From the NCBI GenBank assembly GCA_900314605.1, contig OMVX01000013.1, positions 16,894 to 57,179 of the forward strand: a stretch of DNA of 40,286 nucleotides, written 5' to 3'. Source of the stretch: an uncultured Methanobrevibacter sp. Lineage in GTDB: Archaea; Methanobacteriota; Methanobacteria; Methanobacteriales; Methanobacteriaceae. A program made the translations under genes and the position numbers. Under the pieces are notes generated by a model. The model did not search any database. It saw only the letters and a program-made list of their open reading frames with translations, and was not told where the DNA came from. Each line of letters starts with the position of its first letter. Position 1 is the first letter of the stretch. Below are positions 1 to 8,759 of this stretch, piece after piece.

Positions 1-360
1 TTTTTTTTTTTTTTTTTTTTTTTTACATATAACATAAAATTATTAATATTTTATTATTTTTAAAAAAAGTTTAATATCATTATATAATAAATAAAAAATT
101 TGAAATATAATTAAATATAGATATATATACGTATTATATTATATTATTTTCTATCAATATAATAATTTATTTAATTATCCCTATTTTTACATTAAATATT
201 TCCTTTTCTATTTTATTTTTTATTATCTTAAATTAATTATATTATATTTTCATTATTTATTATTTTATTTTTATTTTCAATTTACTTTTTTCATTTTTTT
301 TTTTTTATATATTATATAAATAATAAATTAAAATAAATTAATAAAATTGTATATTATTTA
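1..360. other. AT-only intergenic stretch with T24 run
   Basis: No gene is visible here. The window opens with at least 24 consecutive T, the longest homopolymer I see in the window, followed by A/T-dominated sequence with stops in every frame. It lies downstream of the minus-strand acyltransferase gene. The run may continue beyond the window edge. Confidence 0.8.
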
Positions 361-1353
361 TCAGTAGTAACCAGATATTTTATTTACAAAAGGAATTTTA
401 CCTAATACAAATGTAATAATCCATGAAATATTAAATACACCTATGACTATTAATAACCAAAATATACATGTTAAAGTCCCTGATAATTTCATTGGTTTTA
501 TAAAATGAGGAATAATTCCAAAAATTAATGGATGTTGAATTAAATACATTCCATAACAAGATCTACTAATAGATAATATATATTTTTTAATTGGATTTAT
601 TTGAAGTATATTATACAATATGTTTTTTTTACTATCATATATTGATTTAATAAATATAACTAGGGATGATGCTTGTATAATTTGTATTAAACTTAAATCT
701 AAATATGTTTGGAATTCATGTGAATAAGCAAAAACACCTATTTTTAGTTTTAAATAAGAGGATATTAAAAATATTATAAATGATAATAATATTAGCTTAT
801 TTGCTCCCATATTTATTTTTTTATTAAAAATATAATATCCTAATATTAAATATGATACTGGAGTATAGAAAAAACTAATATCTAATGCATATTTTAAATG
901 AAGCACATGACAAACTTGGCAAAATATAGAAAATATAATAAAAATTACAATATAATATTCTATTTCCTTTTCATTTGAATATTGAATAAATTTATTAACA
1001 ATAGGAACTGCAAGTAATACACCTATAATCATCCATGAATACCAATAATAATATAGTATATGATTTGAAATTCCACTAATGAAAACTAATATTGTAAAAA
1101 ATATTAATGGATACACTACTCTAACAAATCTTTTTTCAAGATATTCTTTTAAATCTATGTTTTTATTTAAAAATAATGCACCTGTAATCATTATAAATAC
1201 AGGAATAGCAAATTTACATATATTACCCATTTTTGATAATTTAAAATTTAATACTTCTGCTCCACCAGTATATATTAATGAATGAGCTGCAATTACTGCA
1301 AATATTGCAATAAATTTTAAAGTGTCATAATATTCTATTCTTTTATTTGTCAT
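361..1353 (-). CDS. Acyltransferase 3 family membrane protein (OafA/WecH-like)
   Basis: This 330-residue protein is likely an integral membrane O- or N-acyltransferase that transfers acetyl groups to cell-surface sugars. The N-terminus has the family signature: YYDTLKFIAIF followed by AAHS, where His24 in the first membrane helix matches the conserved catalytic His. About ten hydrophobic segments follow, and SCYGMYLIQHP near residue 270 is typical of the last third of the family. The start is supported by AGGAG eight bases upstream of the ATG. It seems to be a single gene; the upstream neighbour gatA is on the same strand about 45 bases away. The substrate cannot be deduced, but surface glycan or pseudomurein decoration is a reasonable guess. 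Confidence 0.85.
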   Translation of the reverse strand: MTNKRIEYYDTLKFIAIFAVIAAHSLIYTGGAEVLNFKLSKMGNICKFAIPVFIMITGALFLNKNIDLKEYLEKRFVRVVYPLIFFTILVFISGISNHILYYYWYSWMIIGVLLAVPIVNKFIQYSNEKEIEYYIVIFIIFSIFCQVCHVLHLKYALDISFFYTPVSYLILGYYIFNKKINMGANKLILLSFIIFLISSYLKLKIGVFAYSHEFQTYLDLSLIQIIQASSLVIFIKSIYDSKKNILYNILQINPIKKYILSISRSCYGMYLIQHPLIFGIIPHFIKPMKLSGTLTCIFWLLIVIGVFNISWIITFVLGKIPFVNKISGYY

Positions 1354-1397
1354 TAAATCAAACTCCTATTATTAAAGAAAATAAATATTAGAATATT

Positions 1398-2780
1398 TTA
1401 TTCTATTTCATAGGCAGAAATTGTTTGTATAATTTTTAAATCATCTTCTGGTTTTGCTTGAATTTGTAATCCTACAGGTATGTCATCTACTGTTCCAGCT
1501 TTAATACTTGCTGCTGGAATACCTGCTAAATTTGCAATAACTGTCAGTACATCATATGCATACATTTCCATAGGTTCAAGTTTATTTCCTATTTTATGTG
1601 GAAGTTTTGGTACAGTTGGACCTACAATTAAATCAACATCTTTTAACATTTTATTAATTTCATTTCTTATTAGTGATCTAGCTTGAAGAGCTTTTTTATA
1701 GAATTTTCCACTGTATTCTTGCTGTGAAATGTATGAACCAATTTCTATTCTTCTTAAGACTTCTTCACCACAACTTTCCTCTATTCTGTAACCATAATCT
1801 CTTCCATCATATTTTCTTGTAGCTGAAAAGAATTCTACATAATTAATTAAATAATATGTTGGAAGACAAATGTCAATATAATCAAAGTTTAGTTCTACAA
1901 GTTCAGCTCCAAGAGAAATAAGTTTATTAATTGATTCATCTACTATCTTATTAATTTTACTATCACTTACTTCTGTAAATTCTTTTACTTTACCAATTTT
2001 CATTCCTTCTAAAGGTTTTTCTTTTTCTTTAACTTCTTTTGCTGCTTCTGTAAAATTAGGTATTTCATTTTTTAATGTTGTACATTCTTCTTCATCATAT
2101 CCTGCTATAGTATCTAATGCTAAGCTTAAACCATATACATCTCTACTCATTGGACCAATCTGATCTAGACTCATGGACAAATCAAGTAATCCCTGTCTTG
2201 ACACCAGCCCATATGTTGGTTTAAATCCATCTATACCACAATGTGATGATGGGTTTCTTATACTTCCTCCTGTATCAGACCCTAGTGCAATATCACACAT
2301 TTCACTTGCTATTGCTGCTGCTCCTCCACCTGATGAACCTCCTACTATTCTTCCAGGAGCTGCTGGATTGTTACAAACTCCATAATATGATGTTTCTGTT
2401 GAACTTCCTGCGGCAAATTCATCCATATTATTTATTCCAATAATTATTCCATCTGCATCTTTAATTCTTTTTATAACAGTTGCATCGTAACTTCCAATAT
2501 AATTTTCTAAAGTTTTACTTCCAGCTGATATGGTTAAATCTTCAACGTTAATATTTGCCTTTATTCCTATAACCAGACCTGCTAGTGGTCCAACTTCTTG
2601 ACCATTTTTTATTTTTTCATCAATTTCTTTTGCTTTTTTTATAGATTCTTCTTTATTAAGTTCTATAAATGCATTAATTTCGGGATTTTTATCATCAATT
2701 ACTTTTATATAATTATTAACATTATCTAATGCTTTTAATTCTCCATTTTTAATAGCATTAGCTTTTTCTAAAACATTCAT
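1398..2780 (-). CDS. gatA: Glu-tRNA(Gln)/Asp-tRNA(Asn) amidotransferase subunit A
   Basis: This is the amidase subunit of GatCAB, which releases ammonia from glutamine to convert mischarged Asp-tRNA(Asn) (and possibly Glu-tRNA(Gln)) to the amidated form. The 460-residue length is normal. The Ser-cisSer-Lys triad is visible: Lys74 in GIKANINV, Ser149 in the amidase signature GGSSGGGAAA, and Ser173 in SDTGGSIR. The 24-residue spacing between the serines matches the family. AAGGTG five bases before the ATG supports the start. gatB and gatC are not in the window, as is common in archaea where these genes are scattered. Archaea usually use GatDE for Gln-tRNA, so the Asn-tRNA role is the more likely one here (family knowledge). 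Confidence 0.95.
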   Translation of the reverse strand: MNVLEKANAIKNGELKALDNVNNYIKVIDDKNPEINAFIELNKEESIKKAKEIDEKIKNGQEVGPLAGLVIGIKANINVEDLTISAGSKTLENYIGSYDATVIKRIKDADGIIIGINNMDEFAAGSSTETSYYGVCNNPAAPGRIVGGSSGGGAAAIASEMCDIALGSDTGGSIRNPSSHCGIDGFKPTYGLVSRQGLLDLSMSLDQIGPMSRDVYGLSLALDTIAGYDEEECTTLKNEIPNFTEAAKEVKEKEKPLEGMKIGKVKEFTEVSDSKINKIVDESINKLISLGAELVELNFDYIDICLPTYYLINYVEFFSATRKYDGRDYGYRIEESCGEEVLRRIEIGSYISQQEYSGKFYKKALQARSLIRNEINKMLKDVDLIVGPTVPKLPHKIGNKLEPMEMYAYDVLTVIANLAGIPAASIKAGTVDDIPVGLQIQAKPEDDLKIIQTISAYEIE

Positions 2781-2999
2781 TAAAACACCTTAAATTACAG
2801 TAATATGTAAGTTTGAATATATTTAAATTATATTAATTATTATTTAATTTATATAATAATATTATTTTATTTTTTTTAGATAAATATATTATTAATTTTT
2901 ATTATTTTAGAATTGATTAATTTTTATTTTTTATTATTATCAATTTAAAAAAACATTATTAACTTATTTATTAAAATTATTTTATTACCCTGTGATTAC

Positions 3000-3794
3000 A
3001 TGAATCCTAACGCTATAGTATTTGATAATTCTGGAACTTTATTAAAAAGGTTTAAAGCAATTAAAAATGTTAAAACTAATGAATTTATACATGATATTAA
3101 TTCACTTACTATTATTGATAATTTAGATTTTGCTGCTTTAGTTATTTTACAATTTAATACTAAATGTTTATTAAAAATTAATCCTAATACTTCTATTTTT
3201 GATTTAATTTCTCAATATAATATTGATTTTACAGTTAGTTATAGTTCTAAAACTATAGATGAATCTAGTATATTAAATATTATAAAAAATGATTCTACTA
3301 CAATATCTGATATTACAGATGGCTTTAAACATCTTAAAAAAAATGTTCCTCATATGGATATTTGTAATGGAACTGCTTTAATATTAGATTGTAAAAATCA
3401 AGAAATATTATATACTATTACATCTTCTGGTCTATTATTTAATAATGTTAAATTTACAATTCAAAAATTAAAAGAACTAGGATATGATATTTTTATTGCT
3501 TCAGGTGATAGAACTGAAGCTATATTAGAAATTACTCATTTACTAAATATTAATCCATCTCATGGCTTTCCTACTGCTTCTCCTGAGAAAAAAAGAGAGA
3601 TTGTTAAATCTTTAAAAAATAATTATGATAAAGTAGTTATGGTTGGTGATGGTCAAAATGATTACTATGCTTTATTAGAAGCTAATATAGGGGTACTTAC
3701 TATAGCACAATCTCCTATAGAATCAGACTATCTTATTGAAGCTTCAAATTATATTATTTCTGATATTATCGAGCTGTTAAATTTATTAAATTGA
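3000..3794 (+). CDS. HAD-superfamily hydrolase, soluble P-type-ATPase-like
   Basis: This 264-residue soluble protein has the four HAD motifs: motif I at residues 9-13 (D-N-S-G-T), motif II Ser168 in FIASGD, a motif III lysine near 197-198 (PEKKRE), and motif IV GDGQND at 216-221. The second Asp of the usual DxDGT is Ser, so motif I is closer to DKTGT of P-type ATPases than to classical phosphatases, which use that Asp as general acid. The insertion between motifs I and II (about residues 20-140) looks like a cap domain. The substrate is unknown. GTGATT a few bases before the ATG serves as ribosome binding site. The gene is alone on the plus strand, flanked by minus-strand genes. Confidence 0.8.
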   Translation: MNPNAIVFDNSGTLLKRFKAIKNVKTNEFIHDINSLTIIDNLDFAALVILQFNTKCLLKINPNTSIFDLISQYNIDFTVSYSSKTIDESSILNIIKNDSTTISDITDGFKHLKKNVPHMDICNGTALILDCKNQEILYTITSSGLLFNNVKFTIQKLKELGYDIFIASGDRTEAILEITHLLNINPSHGFPTASPEKKREIVKSLKNNYDKVVMVGDGQNDYYALLEANIGVLTIAQSPIESDYLIEASNYIISDIIELLNLLN

Positions 3795-3835
3795 ATTTTT
3801 TATATATTTATTATTTTTATTTTTAGTTATTTTTA

Positions 3836-4600
3836 TTAAATATAATTTAATTTCGTTAATACCTTCTTTGTTTTCATTATTTTTTCAAATGTATTTAATT
3901 CTATAATTCCTTTATCTATAATTTTTAATAATTTTAAATCTAGATTTCCTTCTCCTAATATTAAATGTTGGTCTTTAATACCATTATTATCATTTATATG
4001 GAAATATTCAATATTTTTTAATTTAAAAAACTCTTCGCAATCTTTACATGTATTAGCATGTCCTGTATCTATTGTAATTTTTGACCCTGTACTTTCCTGA
4101 ATTTTTTCTATTTCTTCTATTTTATTTCCTAAGTAATTAAATCTTTTAGGCATATTTTCTACAGATATTTTAACTTTACCTATTTGTTTCGAATAATCTA
4201 CACATTTTCCAATAGAATCAATCGATAATTCTAAAGCATAGTCTCTAAGCCATTTATCCTTTCTTCCTATTTTTCCAGGGTGTATTGTAATAGTATTTGC
4301 TTTTATTTCATTTGCTATATCTATTGCATCTTTGATTTGTTTAACAGATTCTTTTCTTATCCCATCATTTATACTTGCTAAATTTAAATCTACATCAGGA
4401 CCATGAATATTTATTTCTATATTATTATTTTTTAAATTTTTAATTAATCTATTATCTTTTTTTAATCTATATGATGCATATGGGCCCTCTGCCAATATTT
4501 CAATCATTGAAAAATCATTATCTGATGCAATTTCAATTACTTCATTTAAATTTTTATTTAACATTGATAGTGTTGAAAATCCAATCTCCATTTTAATCAT
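3836..4600 (-). CDS. Xylose-isomerase/endonuclease IV-like TIM-barrel protein
   Basis: This 254-residue protein belongs to the AP-endonuclease-2 / sugar isomerase TIM-barrel superfamily. Candidate metal ligands occur at strand ends in order: NIHGPD, TIHPGK, SVENMP (Glu), TIDTGHA (Asp, His), YFHINDNNG (His, Asp) and LGEGNLDL (Glu). This pattern fits either endonuclease IV or a sugar-phosphate isomerase, and sequence alone does not decide which. The ATG at 4600 lies inside the end of the alba gene (8-bp overlap); a second in-frame ATG at 4591 is possible. The overlap implies translational coupling with the chromatin protein Alba, which slightly favours a DNA-related job (inference). Confidence 0.75.
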   Translation of the reverse strand: MIKMEIGFSTLSMLNKNLNEVIEIASDNDFSMIEILAEGPYASYRLKKDNRLIKNLKNNNIEINIHGPDVDLNLASINDGIRKESVKQIKDAIDIANEIKANTITIHPGKIGRKDKWLRDYALELSIDSIGKCVDYSKQIGKVKISVENMPKRFNYLGNKIEEIEKIQESTGSKITIDTGHANTCKDCEEFFKLKNIEYFHINDNNGIKDQHLILGEGNLDLKLLKIIDKGIIELNTFEKIMKTKKVLTKLNYI

Positions 4601-4874
4601 TACTACTGATTATAGGTATTTCTATTGTACTTACTTTTGTTATTCTACCATCAGGATTTGTAATTTCTTCAGTATGTGTTTTAATCTCACCAATTTCAGA
4701 TCCTGGTAAAAATCTATTTTTAATGATTTCAGCTACATCTACAGCTTTACTTATCGCTCTTCCTCTAGCTCTTATGTTAACTTCTGTTTTACCTTCATTT
4801 ATTTGTGTTACTACAGCTAATACATAGTTCATCACCGGTTTATTCCCTATAAATATATTATTTTCTTCTATCAT
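4593..4874 (-). CDS. albA: DNA/RNA-binding chromatin protein Alba
   Basis: Alba is a small dimeric archaeal nucleoid protein that binds double-stranded DNA and RNA. The 93-residue length is typical. The hallmark [10 protein letters not shown] has the conserved lysine (about residue 12) that is acetylated in Sulfolobus Alba, and [15 protein letters not shown] and a C-terminal beta hairpin follow. AGAGGAT upstream of the ATG is a good ribosome binding site. It sits 36 bases downstream of the leuA-like gene and overlaps the next gene by 8 bases, so the three are probably one transcription unit. Confidence 0.95.
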   Translation of the reverse strand: MIEENNIFIGNKPVMNYVLAVVTQINEGKTEVNIRARGRAISKAVDVAEIIKNRFLPGSEIGEIKTHTEEITNPDGRITKVSTIEIPIISSND

Positions 4875-4910
4875 AGTATTTATCCTCTTTTTAAAACTAT
4901 ATTTAAATAT

Positions 4911-6452
4911 TTAATTATTTAATTCTTTTTTTATCATTAAAAGTTTGTTTACAGCATTTAATACTGCTTGTACACTAGCTTGAATTATATCTTCATCAGC
5001 AGATCTACCAGTTGCATCATTTCCTTCACCATCAGAAACCATTACAAACACTTCTCCAAGTGCATTAGTACCACCATTTATTGCTTCAATATGGTATTGT
5101 TCTAGTTCAAAAGATGTTGAATCTTTTACCAACCAATCTATTGCATTTAATGCTGCATCAACAGGTCCAACACCTCTTCTTGCTTTTTCTTTCATTTCAC
5201 CATCAATCAATAATCTTACTGTAGCTGTAGGTGATACACTATCTCCACTTGTTACTGATAAACCTAATAGTTCAACATATTTCTTATCTGATCTGTTCAT
5301 TTCACTTAAAGCAATTGCTTTTAAATCATCATCAGTTATAGATTTTCCTTTATCACCTAAAGATTTAACATGTTCTAAAACAGCTTTTAATTGATTTTCT
5401 TTTAAATCTATATTAAATTCTTTAAGTTTACCTTCAATAGCATGTCCACCACTTTGTTTTCCTAAAACAATCCTTCTTGTTTGACCTACCATTTCAGGCC
5501 TTATTGGTTCATATGTATCTGCATTTTCCATTATTCCATGTACGTGAATTCCTGATTCATGTGCAAATGCATTTTTTCCTACAATTGCTTTATTTTGTGA
5601 TAAATTCATACCTGTTACTCTTGATACAAAGTCTGATACATTAAATATTTTTGTTGTATCTACATCCATAGGATGATTATATAAGGAGATTAATGTCATA
5701 ATTGTTTCTTCAATAGATGCATTACCTGCACGCTCTCCAATTCCATTTACCGTTCCGTGGAATTGTTCTGCTCCTGCTTCTATTCCCATTAAAGTGTTTG
5801 CAACAGCTAGACCAAAGTCATTATGGAAATGTGTACTTAAAGGTACTTTTAATTCTTGTTTTAAATCATATATTAATGATTTAGCATCCATTGGAGTCAG
5901 TATTCCAACTGTATCTGGTACATTAATCATATCTACTCCAGCATTTTCTACTTCTTTATAAATTTCTTTTAAGAAACCCCATTCTGTTCTTGTTGCATCT
6001 TCTGCTGAAAATTCTACTTTTAGCCCATGATCTTTACTGTATTCTATTATATTAACTGCTTTTTCTTTGACTTTATCTTTTGATAATTTAAGTTTATAGT
6101 CTCTGTGAAGTGGACTTGTTCCTATAAATGTATGAACATATTCTAAATCACAATCTAAAACTGCGTCTATATCTTTTTCTACTGTTCGTGCTAAACCACA
6201 TATTGTACTGTTTAATCCTAGTGATTTAACTCTTTTTGCCGTTTCTCTTTCTCCTTCAGAAGATATTGGAAAGCCTATTTCTATTTTATCCACACCTAGA
6301 ATATCTAATTTTTCAGCAATTTCAATTTTTTCATCAATTGTTAAAGCAACTCCAGGTGATTGCTCTCCATCTCGTAAAGTAGTATCAAACACAGATATCT
6401 TATCTTGTATATTTTTATAATCTTCTTTCATTTTATAAACAGCTTCTCTCAC
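4911..6452 (-). CDS. leuA: 2-isopropylmalate synthase (LeuA; CimA is the alternative)
   Basis: This enzyme condenses acetyl-CoA with 2-oxoisovalerate in the first step of leucine synthesis. The 513-residue protein has the DRE-TIM motif FDTTLRDGEQSPG near residues 22-34, the metal site THFHNDFG, NGIGERAGN, the linker site AFAHESGIHVHG, and a C-terminal allosteric domain (about 390-513). The close archaeal paralogue citramalate synthase (CimA) makes an isoleucine precursor from pyruvate. IEIGFPISSEGE, HTFIGTSPLH and NVPDTVG look like LeuA to me, but only phylogeny or assay would settle it. The start is GTG at 6452 with GGGGAAG upstream; ATG at 6431 (residue 8) is the alternative. The family's product controls flux, so the C-terminal domain predicts leucine or isoleucine feedback. 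Confidence 0.82.
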   Translation of the reverse strand: MREAVYKMKEDYKNIQDKISVFDTTLRDGEQSPGVALTIDEKIEIAEKLDILGVDKIEIGFPISSEGERETAKRVKSLGLNSTICGLARTVEKDIDAVLDCDLEYVHTFIGTSPLHRDYKLKLSKDKVKEKAVNIIEYSKDHGLKVEFSAEDATRTEWGFLKEIYKEVENAGVDMINVPDTVGILTPMDAKSLIYDLKQELKVPLSTHFHNDFGLAVANTLMGIEAGAEQFHGTVNGIGERAGNASIEETIMTLISLYNHPMDVDTTKIFNVSDFVSRVTGMNLSQNKAIVGKNAFAHESGIHVHGIMENADTYEPIRPEMVGQTRRIVLGKQSGGHAIEGKLKEFNIDLKENQLKAVLEHVKSLGDKGKSITDDDLKAIALSEMNRSDKKYVELLGLSVTSGDSVSPTATVRLLIDGEMKEKARRGVGPVDAALNAIDWLVKDSTSFELEQYHIEAINGGTNALGEVFVMVSDGEGNDATGRSADEDIIQASVQAVLNAVNKLLMIKKELNN

Positions 6453-6577
6453 TTTTCTTCCCCAATATTTTTTTTTAAATTATTAAATACAATCTTATAA
6501 AATATTAAATTTATTATCTTTTTATTTTTATTATAGTTTAAATATTTTTAATTTTTTAAAATATTTCTATTTAAATT

Positions 6578-7237
6578 TTATATTTTATTCCTATTTTTTT
6601 TATATAAATATTTTATTAAATTAATATTTGATGTTCCGTTACCTAATGCTTTTGTTTTTCTATTTTTTATTGCTTTTAACACACTATCAATATCCATTTC
6701 ACAATCTATTTCGGTATAACAATCTTTTATAAATTCTATATAATGAGCATCACTTGAACCAATTTCTGCTATTTTTTTCTCTTTAGCTAATTTTTTTCCT
6801 TTATAATTTGAATATCCTAATATGAATCTACCATTTTTGCTTTCTACACCATCTATTTTTATATTTTTATTTTTATATTTACAAAACAGCCCATGTCTAT
6901 AATAACAGAATGGATGAGGTACTATTGCAAGACCCCCTAAATCATGTATTTTATCAACTGTTTCTTCTACTGATAATCCTTTTTTTATTTTTTCTTCTAT
7001 TCCAAAACCTAGTATATGTCCATATTCACTACTAATTTCAATAGATGGTATTACCAGTATTCCTTCATCATTTTTACTTTCTTGTATTCCAATTTGTGAA
7101 CCTTCTATTGTATTGTGATCACTTATTCCAATTATATCTAGGTTTTTCTCTTTTGATTTCTTAATAATTTCTTTTGGACTGTTAATTGCATCATGTGAAT
7201 AATTACTATGTATATGGGGGTCTAATTTAAGTATCAT
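6578..7237 (-). CDS. PHP-domain metal-dependent phosphoesterase
   Basis: This 219-residue protein has the PHP metal-binding motifs in order: DPHIHSNYSHD (residues 6-16), ISDHNT (about 38-43), VPHPF (about 107) and GSSDAHY (about 160). PHP enzymes hydrolyse phosphoesters; members include histidinol phosphatase, trpH-type nucleotide phosphatases and polymerase proofreading domains. The short stand-alone form and the EGSQIG after the second motif suggest a TrpH/YciV-like phosphoesterase, but the substrate is unknown. It follows the DUF1786-like gene by 26 bases on the same strand, so the two are likely co-transcribed. Confidence 0.85.
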   Translation of the reverse strand: MILKLDPHIHSNYSHDAINSPKEIIKKSKEKNLDIIGISDHNTIEGSQIGIQESKNDEGILVIPSIEISSEYGHILGFGIEEKIKKGLSVEETVDKIHDLGGLAIVPHPFCYYRHGLFCKYKNKNIKIDGVESKNGRFILGYSNYKGKKLAKEKKIAEIGSSDAHYIEFIKDCYTEIDCEMDIDSVLKAIKNRKTKALGNGTSNINLIKYLYKKNRNKI

Positions 7238-7263
7238 ATTATCAATTTTTTATTCATTTTTTA

Positions 7264-8322
7264 TTAATTATTTTCTATATTATATTTCACTGATTTTACT
7301 AGTCCTATTGTTCCAGTCATCATTACATCTCCTGCAGGACTAGCATAGTGATAATCTAAAGTAGTTTTTTCTATTATGTCTCTTCTTGGCCCAGCAACAA
7401 TTACTTTTTCTATTTTTTCTATAGGATTTATAATATATGCTCCATGACCATGATCATTATAGATTTCTTCATTTGTTAAACTACCATTTGCTAATTTTTT
7501 TATATATTTTTCTATTGATTCTTTTGTTAGATTACTAGTATGATGTTCAAATATTCCTTGTATTTTTCCTTTATTTATAGATGCTGCTGTAGTATGACCA
7601 TTACCAATATCTATAACTATATAATTATTCAATTTTTTTGCTATTTTATCATAACACATTCCACATATGGAGGCAAATTTAGTATCCATTAATAAGGGAG
7701 TATTTTTTATTTCTATTTTAGTTTTATTTTTTAATTTATTTTCCACTGATTTCATACGAGAATAATATTTTGGAATATTTCCATAGAATGCAAACTCTTC
7801 GGGGTATATTGGCTCTGTTAATTTTTCTTTAATTTTTTCAAATCTGAAATTTCTATCTCCCATATTTTTATTATATCCATGGTCTTGTACAGCAATTGCT
7901 ATATAGTCAAAATCATAATCTATATCATATTCTTTTATAAAATTAGATAATTTATCTATATCTATTTCTTCTAATTTTATTTTTTTATAATTAGAATAAT
8001 TTTTCGTATTTGATTTATTAACAATTTCTATCCCATATGATTCTACTTGTTTTATATCATCTCTAATTGTTTTTGCACAATTTTCTTCCATTGCTACTTT
8101 ATATCCTTTATTTATATGTTCCATTATTCTTTTTTTTAATTTTCCACCTCCAATTATTTCTCCTGTAAAATATATATCCTTTTTTGTCTTTTTGATTTTT
8201 TGTCCTATTAATAAATGTGGTGATGGTAAAACTAATTTTATTGAATTTTTTATTTCATTTTCACTATTATAATAGATTATATCCTGTGTCCCTGTTCCTA
8301 TATCTATTGCTAATACTTTCAT
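7264..8322 (-). CDS. DUF1786-like ASKHA-fold protein, function unknown
   Basis: This 352-residue protein looks like the archaeal/bacterial DUF1786 family, sometimes misnamed as a pyruvate formate-lyase activating enzyme. I see no radical SAM cysteine motif. Two glycine-rich loops fit the phosphate loops of the actin/Hsp70/sugar kinase (ASKHA) fold: AIDIGTGTQD at the N-terminus and VIDIGNGHTT near residue 235; VIVAGPRR near 315 could be the adenosine loop. A CGMC pair occurs near residue 220. GGTGAAATA before the ATG supports the start. Its function is not known. The conserved pairing with a phosphoesterase downstream could be tested across genomes. Confidence 0.65.
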   Translation of the reverse strand: MKVLAIDIGTGTQDIIYYNSENEIKNSIKLVLPSPHLLIGQKIKKTKKDIYFTGEIIGGGKLKKRIMEHINKGYKVAMEENCAKTIRDDIKQVESYGIEIVNKSNTKNYSNYKKIKLEEIDIDKLSNFIKEYDIDYDFDYIAIAVQDHGYNKNMGDRNFRFEKIKEKLTEPIYPEEFAFYGNIPKYYSRMKSVENKLKNKTKIEIKNTPLLMDTKFASICGMCYDKIAKKLNNYIVIDIGNGHTTAASINKGKIQGIFEHHTSNLTKESIEKYIKKLANGSLTNEEIYNDHGHGAYIINPIEKIEKVIVAGPRRDIIEKTTLDYHYASPAGDVMMTGTIGLVKSVKYNIENN

Positions 8323-8453
8323 TATTTCACCATCTATTATTTTTCTTAATATTTTCTAGGTTTCTTTTATCTTATGTATAATTATTTTTATTTATATATT
8401 TTTTATTTTAATAACTTTTATAATTATTTTTATCTTATTTTATTATACTTTTT

Positions 8454-8530
8454 AACTTATATGTTATTACTTATTTGTTATTACTTATAAGTTATAACTT
8501 TTAATTTATAAGTTATATTTTATATATTCT
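8454..8530. repeat. Heptad repeat block (WWSTTAT), eleven units
   Basis: From 8454 the sequence can be read as consecutive 7-base units without a gap: AACTTAT, ATGTTAT, TACTTAT, TTGTTAT and so on, to 8523 or 8530. Nearly all units end in TTAT and several have C or G at position 3. Neighbouring units create short palindromes such as ACTTATAAGT and AAGTTATAACTT. The same heptad family recurs at 24.3-24.9 kb and 29.5-29.9 kb. Confidence 0.85.
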
Positions 8531-8592
8531 AACATATTATTTATAAGGTATAAATTACAATATTTAAGTAATAAGTTATAAACAATAATATG

Positions 8593-8637
8593 AACTCATT
8601 ATTAATATCTTTAAATTTTATAATAATGAGTTTTTTT
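8593..8637 (+). terminator. Perfect 12-bp inverted repeat plus T7, upstream of parA-like gene
   Basis: AACTCATTATTA (8593-8604) pairs perfectly with 8621-8632 across a 16-base loop, and seven T follow directly on the plus strand. It has the form of an intrinsic terminator, yet no plus-strand gene lies upstream because the neighbour is divergent. It could end an unrecognised small RNA, act in a parA leader, or be a protein-binding site. The structure is certain; the role is not. Confidence 0.5.
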
Positions 8638-8709
8638 ATAAATAAATCATTTATTTATCAATATAATTAAAAATTTATACCTTATATTTTTTTAATTAAT
8701 TAAATCAAT

Positions 8710-8726
8710 ATTATATTTATATCTTT
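8710..8726 (+). promoter_or_regulatory. TATA-like element for the parA-like operon
   Basis: The run AATATTATATTTATATC resembles the archaeal TATA box and lies about 35-50 bases before the ATG at 8760, which allows a short leader carrying the GGAG ribosome binding site at about 8748-8751. In such AT-rich DNA the call is weak. Confidence 0.35.
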
Positions 8727-8759
8727 CTTAATTTTAAACATTTTAATGGAGTTTATCTT

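Larger units (their letters stand above)
8323..8759. other. Divergent intergenic region with heptad repeats and hairpin
   Basis: No gene is seen in these 437 bases between the divergent DUF1786-like gene and the parA-like gene. The region holds the heptad repeat block at 8454-8530, further degenerate TTATAA-type units to about 8580, a 12-bp perfect inverted repeat at 8593-8632 followed by T7, and a TATA-like element near 8710-8725 that can serve the parA-like gene. Confidence 0.8.
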
